NCBI GenBank assembly: GCA_023159155.1
Contig: JAJNNX010000016.1
Coordinates: forward strand, 620,001 to 684,000
Source: Ustulina deusta
Lineage: Eukaryota; Ascomycota; Sordariomycetes; Xylariales; Xylariaceae
DNA length: 64,000 nucleotides
Reading direction: 5' to 3'
Under the pieces are notes generated by a model. The model worked only from the letters and a program-made list of their open reading frames with translations, made no database searches and was not told the DNA's origin. Shown here piece after piece: positions 56,768 to 64,000 of this stretch; the first letter of the stretch is position 1; every line of letters starts with the position of its first letter. The translations under genes and the position numbers were made by a program.

Positions 56768-59700
56768 GTCTTGTATCAAACGAAGATATTTGGTAGAGAG
56801 GAAAGAATCTAGTAAGCGGCGAATGGGCGATGTCTTGCAGATGAAAGCTGTCGGTAATGTTATCCGATTGTGGCGACACACGCTGCAAGATTTACGCAAA
56901 GTGTCATCTGTTAAGTAGCTCAGGTCAAGAATCCAACTCCTGAGGGCTTAGGATATCGCCGAAGTCATTCCTGACGGAAGTTGGAGTTCAGCAGAGGCGG
57001 AATAGGCCGCCTACCTAAAATAACGAGACTGGGAGGAAGCCGCGGGTAAGATCTGCAATGGTAATGCAGAGAAATAATGAGATAGGTGACAGAAGCCATG
57101 GTTACCGATGTGGTTGAAGTATTTGTGGAAGTGGACAAGTCCATGCACGAACATGCAGGCAATCTGCCGCCTTCACGATACGCGCGTGGGAGCCATTGGC
57201 TCAGGCTCCTAGATAACGAGGGACAGTGACGGGGATGACGATAGGGACCCTTGCCTCGATGCATGGTGCGTCATGAAACATCCCTCAGCTATCTAGGATC
57301 GGTTTCTTGTGTACCCAAGTAGATAACACAAAAAGTTATCTTCGCGCCGGAAACTGCAGGTGGAATACTTTACTACTAGTAGCTGGAAATTAGGCTATGA
57401 ATGAATGCTATCGTCTAGGAAACTGAAACTGCGCATTGCTATAAGCTGTGCAGGCAGATTAGAATCGTCGTGTTTTACTGGATTCGATACGCAATGAGAC
57501 AACAACAGCCCACCAGATGGATCTAAGCTTGAGAGAAAATTGCAGCTTTCCTCGATGGTAGTATGGAAAGGCGGGGATAGGGTTCGTCTAGCCTGTACAT
57601 ATGCATCTTCAAAAATAAGAAGACATCTAGCGCACACAAGGATTGGCTTAAAACTTATCAAGGATGACTTTGCCGACAATAATAGAAGTAAATCTACGCT
57701 ATTGACTTGCTAAGCTAGCAGGTATTCACTGTCTAGGACCGATAACACTAACTTTCAAAAGTGACGATGAATGATAAGGATCAACCGGGATCTTGGTGAT
57801 TAACAATAGAAATTAGTATTATTCTTGAGGGAAAAGAAAAAGGGGTCGATGTGTACATTGTAGCCATAACGAAGATGTCCGCGACGAGTTCGCTCGACTC
57901 CGGAAAGGCACAGCTGGTTCGGAATCGCCCGCCTGCGGTTCTTCACCTCGAGAGAATAGTGTGGCTACATTTCTGGTGCAGCTTATCCTCGAAGAGGATG
58001 GTGGCGCCCCAGTCAGACTAAGCCTTGTCTTGAAGAGCCGTCTTGGCCTCCGGTCTCCAACCTTTCCAGACCATTTTGAGTCCAAAGTACCTAGCTAAGT
58101 ACTAGGACTCAAAAGGGCTATGTGAGGTTTAGAGACAAGTATCAATGGCTCAACTCCTTCGCGATCCATCATTCCGAACATGCTTGCTACTGTTCCAATC
58201 CAGAAATCGAGGCCATACATAGCCAACAACGCGAGATTCTGTCCCCATACTAGAAGAGTAACCAAACCGGTAGCCAGCCGTATGCCAACATGCTTTCGTG
58301 TCTTGGGAGTCTCCACGTGTACACAATGTCGGAGTCTTTAGGCCCCTGTTGCGGGATTCTGCGTCGGGAACCCGCAGGACATGGCACTCTTCACTTCAGG
58401 CGTGGTCAAAAGAGCATGGAGCAGTTACCTATGTGGGCGGCTGTAGAGTCTCATCCGTGTAATGAAGCTTCTCAGGATGAAAGATGGTGACTGTTTGTCA
58501 CTCTGACCCGTCGGGAGCGCAAAGAGTAGAGACGAAAAGACAAACAAACACGGAGGGGCCTTGACAGGTCAGGCACCTCCGTCGCAGGATTTCGCGATCA
58601 AGACAAAGAGGGCTTCATATTGTAATTGCGCCACAACAGGGGATCCTCGGTAAGCACTTGATTCACCTCGGAGTCCGGAAAAGCCGTGACGCCGAAGTCA
58701 TCGTAATTAGAAGAACCAAAACCGGTCTGTCGGGATTGTGGTACAGTTCCTACAGGCTACCACAGGCGCGTAACACTGACTGGATCACATCATTATCGGC
58801 TTCGGCCCGTAGAGTTGCGCGCATATCATAGAGCGCCTGTGACTTGCATTTGAATCACATCTTCCACTTGCACACGTGGTATTTGAAGAGCAAAAGAAAA
58901 AACTTCTCCCGGGAGTTACCATGAAACTGGATACGGCGCACAAGGAAAAAGTTAGCCCAAGGATCAATTGCCTGTATTGCTCTCATCCATAATAGACTTA
59001 GCTTCGCATGAGAACGTGATTGGCATTCTTCAAGATACATTCAACCCACAGATTCTCTCGCGGGGCCGGGGTGAGGGAGCGGATATTTCTCCTATTAACC
59101 CCCCACCTGAAGGACTGACCAGTAAAACCACAATACGAATACTAGTACATAGAGAGAGCCCTCATGCATAGTTAGTAAGTAAGTACTAAGTAAGTAAGTA
59201 GAAGGCGGATTCCGGCTCTCAGGACAGACAGTCAGACAGTCTTGCGGCAGATACGCAACAAATCAACTCCTGAGTCGAGTCTTGAAGTAATCAAGTAGTC
59301 AAAAAGCTAGAAGTTTTATAATTGACCTTGCAGATTTTAGCTTTCTTGCGACACTTAGGAGCGTATTATGGAGGCACCAAGAAAATCGGTCGAGGAGCCA
59401 AAAGAGCAAGAATTCTCCTGAAATGACTCGAACACCCGACCTGTGCATCTCCAAGACGGTCCTCTCCTATGTTATCACTTGTACCTTCTATTGCTCTTAC
59501 CTAATTTCTCATAAACAACACTTGCCCTCGATTCTCCTGCGAGAGTATGATGTGGCCTAAGATAACAAGCATGCATGTCTTTTGAGCCGGGCCCGACTGT
59601 TTTGCTCTGTTTCATCGAGCCAGACGAGTTCAGCTTTTAACCTTAGGCATCGGCTTGGAACCTCGAGCCGCCAGGCCTCAAAATGATGGCAGACACAGCA

Positions 59701-62700
59701 ACATAATGAAGCATATGAAAAAGCAATTACCTAAAGTCGCTAGAAGAGGTTGATACTTTTACGCGACACTTAGGACTGCTGATCACGTCACGTCATGCGA
59801 GGGTGCGGGGTCCACGGAGCTTCTACTATCTACGTTCACAGTTCCATCCAGTGTAGTTTTTAAGTCGCCCGCTGGCATATTGTCTATATGTAGTGTGATA
59901 GCGGAAGGATAAGAGCGTTGACAACTTTGCGCATTGAGATAATAGGTGCGGCGAGATATCATAGGGTATACCTAAGGAACATGTTCGGATCATCATGCCC
60001 GACAGACGAATACGCGATTTAAGTTACCTAACTGGGTTGGCTGCGTTTTTGACTCCTCTGTATTCATTAGTAAAGTTGTGGTACTCGCTCAGTTTAAAAG
60101 TCTTTATCGTTACTACTCGCCACATGCCAAGTTTTTACTCCAAATTACATTGTAGACTTCCTGTACCAGGGCGCGCCTATACAACCGCACTGACACTACT
60201 ATACCAACGATCATGCACCCCAAGGTGATAGTATATGCAAGTATTCGAACGTCTTTTCGCCCTAAAAAAGCTCCTCCCGTTTTCTATATCCAATAATAGG
60301 CCGAGCGTAACTTGGCTAATTTTAACTTATGCTTTCCTGCAGCACGTTCCTCAGGCGAAGTAACGTCGTGACCTAGGTGTATTTATTCGATAGTCAATCT
60401 CAACAGTACCCCATCCATCTCTTGACCGAAGCTGCTTGTTAATCGGTGATAGACTCATTAAGTTACATCAAAATAGCACTACCGCCAGACGGTGAACCTC
60501 ACTATTGCAGTAGTGAGAGCTCGAAATATGCATGGCGCCCGCACCTCGCAATTATTCTGTGTGGACGACTTGAATATATCCGCAACAACAGTTCCCTAGA
60601 CACGTGAATTCAAATTTCCTATCTCGACTCAATTTCCTACATGACCTAATTTTGACAATATGTTCAAAGAACGGCGGGTGGAACATTTGCCAATTGTCTA
60701 TTATTCTTAGCATCCTATCTCCTTGTTAGGACTCGCCCCAACCTAGTTCGATAATACTCGGGGCTATCCACATTGCATGCTCAAGTAAGTTGAGGAATCG
60801 TGCACAGGACTACTTTCGAAACATTACAAATCTAGTTGCCTCCGCTCGTGCGGCAAGCTAACTGGGGCTCTCTTTCCCCCCTGAGCTATCTGCATTAGTA
60901 GTACCACCATTCCCCGAAATCTAGCATGAATGAGTGTATAAGTTGTGCCGCCGAGGATTGGGTGGAACTTGAAGGTATCGGCAGATGCGATTCGAGATTT
61001 TTACTATTTTCTGTGCCATGAACAAATTAGTCACCGCTTTTGCTCAGGTGACTGAGCAACAGCATTTGTGCGAACTTTATGCATAGAAAACGTACCTTGA
61101 AACGTTTAAGCTTTATCCGAGTAACGCAATATACAGGTATTCTTAAGCATCTTCTTTGTTATGGTGCCCTTTAAACAGCTTATCGACGGGTTAAATGACT
61201 AAGCAGGATCATGATCGGTGGTGTAAGATTTATTCAGGGGACCATGGCCTAGCTTAACCTAGCATTCATAGCCTTGCAGTATGACAGAGGTCCATATAGG
61301 ACCCAGCGGCAGCACGACAAGTCGGAGGCAAAGCTGGGAAGCTGCGCTCGTTAGGTTGGCTTATAGAACAAGAACAGCGACCACCAGAAGGGATGACATG
61401 CAAGAGACGAAGAACTCTAGTTGTCATGAGGGCCTAAGAAAGACAACGCGGACGTAAAACACATGGATATTCACTTCTGCCATCCCGTACCCATCTGAGG
61501 CGACGAATTATGGCTTAATTAATGAGATGTCCGTTCCAGAATGGATGTGACGCTATCCATCGGGCTTCTTTTGCCACTTGACGTTGTTATTGATTCTATA
61601 CCCCGGGCTAGTACCACACACGCTGCCAACTCTGTCAAGGCCGGTCGTCTTATTATCCCTAATATACCTCGTTGCAAAGACTTCCTGCTTCACTTGTCAC
61701 TGAAATGCAGTATCAATCGGAACATAATAAGTGTAACATATAGACAGAGGGGGAAAAGGGAGCTATGTAACATTGACGGCTTGTTAGGTAACGAGGTGTT
61801 CCGTAAAGGGGCCACAGGGCTTGGAATATTCTAGTAAATGCAACACATCACCTACGTTAATATAAAACTTGCAATACATAGTTCGACTTTCTCTAACAAT
61901 CTGCTTTTTAATACTGATATAGCACATTGTCATGCTTACATTTTCCTCCAAAAGCACAAAAGGCACAAGTTCAGATTCCACTTATATAGTAAAGCTAAAT
62001 CTATAATATATGTCCGCCTAGTAGACTAAACAAGCTTTGTAGAGAATCAATGTCTTAACCCTTAAAGCCTTTGGCTCCTTAGCTAATCGGGCGACTTCCT
62101 AGAAGTTGCTCTTTTGTGGATAAAGGCCTTGCGATTAATACTTTAATCCGTTCTATTGATGTACGGGAAACGGTTACTAGGTACTCTACAAACGGTGTAG
62201 TGCAGGTGGTCATAGTATAATATGGAAGTTATGTAAATTTATTCGTTCCAGCTTATGCAACAGCGGGTCCTGTTCAGGGAGGCTCAGACAGGTGCCGATC
62301 TATGAGGTTCTTAGGTTCCGATGCCTAGCCCGAGTCCGACCGTGCAGTTGCTTGTTTCAACTCCGATTCGATATGCAGATGTGCCCTACCCATATTATAT
62401 TTCCACCATCATATCTCCCATATGTCCTACGTTTCTTTCCCCCGCCTCTCAAACAGGTCATCCGTTCACACGCAAGGCGATCATTGGCTACAGGCTTTTG
62501 GGGTACCCCGGATTCGCCGGGAGATTTAACATTATCCTACGCCATCATCATCACCTACAGTCCCAATTCACGCGGAGTCCCTGGGTTAAGAATTTCTTGG
62601 GACCGAAAAGGATAACAGGTGATACACTTTCCCGCTTTCCGCGGAGCCCTGGTTGAGATAAAGCCCTGGTGAGGGGTAGGACCGTGCGTAGTCTTAGCAT

Positions 62701-62875
62701 ACAATGGATTCACAGGACATTCATTCTCTCAGGAGTAGGTAGATATCTAGCTACGACCCTCACACCTTGAAGTTTTCTTGAATGATGAAATCATCGTGGA
62801 TGTCAAACATTACAGTTCGATCATATCAGCCTTCTCCCAAAGCTAGCCCGGTAATCTAATTCGTTATCACTCACC
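56768..62875. other. 6.1-kb gene-poor stretch
   Basis: No intact gene is recognised. A minus-strand series of coding-like segments lies at 58598-59040 (separate entry). Other weak frames are a hydrophobic minus-strand frame at 58095-58316 and a plus-strand frame without start from about 57858 to 58100, neither with a known motif. From 59170 to 59205 there is a GTAA/AGTA-rich microsatellite-like tract. The segment 61700-62250 is AT-rich and repeat-like. The right end contains the alcohol dehydrogenase promoter. Confidence 0.45.
58598..59040 (-). pseudogene. Coding-like remnant or unrecognised multi-exon gene
   Basis: Three open segments on the minus strand read like real protein. The first (59040-58855) contains MRAIQAIDPWANFFLVRR and KFFLLLFKYHVCKWK. 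The second (about 58833-58753, after a possible CACAG acceptor) contains ALYDMRATLRAEADNDVIQS. The third (about 58757-58598) contains FGVTAFPDSEVNQVL and ends with WRNYNMKPSLS and a stop. The possible introns between them are only about 22 and 34 nt, shorter than the roughly 45-nt minimum of neighbouring genes, so the joins cannot be trusted. No start, DNA-binding domain or catalytic motif is seen upstream. I read this as the 3' end of a decayed gene, perhaps a regulator, but I do not recognise the family. Confidence 0.35.
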
Positions 62876-64000
62876 ATGTCAACCACCGAAGCAGCCTCCA
62901 ACGTGCCCAAGACGCACAAGGCCTGTGTTTTTGATAAGCCTGGCTCGTGCTCCATCGCGATTCATGATGTCCCTACACCCGAGCCGGGGCCAAACGAAGT
63001 GCTTGTGAAACTGACACACTCGGGAATCTGCGCTTCTGACTATGGAATAAGTAGGCAACTGAGTCATTATCACTCGAACTTAAAGCTAATCTACTCTGTG
63101 AAAAAAAAAGTGATGAGCACTGTATGCATTATAGACCGATATATACAGCATATATGGAGCGACCCGCCCATCAGCTAGCTAATTGAGATACCGTGGGCTA
63201 TAGTGGAAAACGCTCCCCTTCCCGACGCAACCAGGCCAGATCGGAGGACACGAAGGCCTAGGCCACGTAGTGAAGCTCGGCGAAGGCGCCGAGAAGACGG
63301 GCGTGAAAATCGGCGATCGCGTGGGCATCAAATGGGTCTCGTCTGCGGTGAGTGGTTTTCGAAAAGTCTTCTTCTTTGTTTTGGCGGTGTTTGGATAACA
63401 GACTGACTCTGAGTGTCATAGTGTTTAGCGTGCCGTACGTATTCCATATTTTTCACGCCCTCTAGTTCAGTCCGTACCTCATATACACACGCTTCACTTA
63501 CCCTATAAGCCGCGGGTAGAGATTGGTGGATGCTTGAGCTAATTGGTGTTTCTCTCTTGCCAGCACCGTGCACCGAAGGTATCGAGGGTCTATGCTTCAA
63601 CCAGAAGATTAGCGGGTACTACACCCCGGGTACGTTTCAAGAATATGTCCTCGGCCCGGCAAAGTAAGTAGTGTTTGTATAGTGCACTTCAACGCTCTCC
63701 ATGTCCTCGGGGATACATATCTATACGATAAGTGAGCAGCCAGCATCGAAGCTAACCCCCCCAGCTACGTGACGCCCGTCCCCGAGTCCATCCCAGGAGA
63801 GGTCGCCGCCCCCATGCTCTGCGCAGGCTTGACAACATACTCGGCGCTGCGAAAATGCGGCGCGAACCCTGGCCAGTGGGTCGTGATCTCCGGCGCGGGC
63901 GGCGGTCTCGGCAGCGTAGCGACGACCCTCGCGTCCCGGGGGATGGGGTTTCGCGTTATTGGCATCGACATGCCAAGCAAGAAAGAAGGCGTCTTGGAGT
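62876..64000 (+). CDS. Zinc-dependent alcohol dehydrogenase (MDR), 3' end beyond window, with two micro-exons
   Basis: Cytosolic NAD(P)-dependent alcohol dehydrogenase of the medium-chain family. Proposed exons: 62876-63050, 63111-63121 (11 nt), 63204-63347, 63422-63434 (13 nt), 63564-63663, 63765 onward past the window. With both micro-exons every junction keeps phase and restores the family pattern: catalytic-zinc Cys in SGICASDYGI; then MMSTWKTLPFPTQPGQ; GGHEGLGHVV with the His-Glu pair; and the structural-zinc cysteines as C-x2-C-x2-C-x7-C (CLACPPC then GLC). Next come FNQKISGYYTPGTFQEY and the cofactor loop ISGAGGGLGSVA. Without the micro-exons the gene is out of frame and lacks two zinc ligands. 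It lies 6 kb from the permease and is probably outside the cluster. Confidence 0.85.

Noticed and set aside
57819..58316. Two overlapping-strand open frames right of the permease
   Set aside because: Composition is ambiguous, frames are short, there is no start with context and no known family; noted only within the gene-poor stretch.
59400..59490. tRNA-like stretch with a TTCGAGT loop (minus strand)
   Set aside because: The T-stem pairs only with several G-U wobbles, and I could not build acceptor, D and anticodon arms.
1..64000. CRISPR arrays, rRNA genes, insertion sequences
   Set aside because: No regularly spaced repeats, rRNA-like sequence or intact transposase was seen, as expected for a fungal nuclear locus.

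Overview
This window is nuclear DNA of a filamentous ascomycete (Pezizomycotina). Evidence: many short introns (about 45-120 bp, GTAAGT-type donors), a blue-light regulator of the Neurospora WC-2 type, a fungal RAD50, and a dense secondary-metabolite gene cluster. The gene complement suggests Sordariomycetes, possibly Xylariales, but that placement is inference. All exon boundaries were read by eye from splice signals, reading phase and family motifs; no alignment or transcript data were available.

Left flank (1-12.5 kb) is conserved housekeeping sequence: RAD50 (-), white collar-2 (+), a peroxisomal-looking enoyl-CoA hydratase/isomerase (-), and a small six-exon protein of the fungal 'beta-flanking' family (-). 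The transition zone (13.4-23.5 kb) holds a phenol-hydroxylase-type flavin monooxygenase, a Zn2Cys6 regulator resembling AflR, and a short-chain dehydrogenase (SDR), separated by 2.6-3.1 kb AT-rich intergenic stretches.

The core (24-54 kb) is a compact biosynthetic gene cluster: an aristolochene-synthase-like sesquiterpene cyclase, a fully equipped highly reducing polyketide synthase (KS-AT-DH-cMT-ER-KR-ACP, no thioesterase), a BAHD/trichothecene-3-O-acetyltransferase-type acyltransferase, four cytochrome P450s, a signal-peptide-bearing berberine-bridge-type FAD oxidase, a second SDR with a substituted catalytic Tyr, and a 14-TM-type MFS exporter. The simplest reading is a pathway to an oxidised eremophilane-type sesquiterpene esterified with a methyl-branched reduced polyketide: the cyclase makes the bicyclic skeleton, P450s, oxidase and dehydrogenases oxidise it, the PKS makes the acyl chain, the acyltransferase joins them, and the MFS protein exports the product.

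Right flank (55-64 kb): an NCS1 purine/cytosine permease (-), a 6.1 kb gene-poor stretch with one apparent gene remnant, and a zinc alcohol dehydrogenase (+) that runs off the window and seems to contain two micro-exons of 11 and 13 nt.

Most notable: the terpene-polyketide hybrid cluster, two sister P450 genes with nearly identical exon architecture at different places in it, the Tyr-to-Phe SDR, the micro-exons, and a foldback element in the cyclase promoter region.
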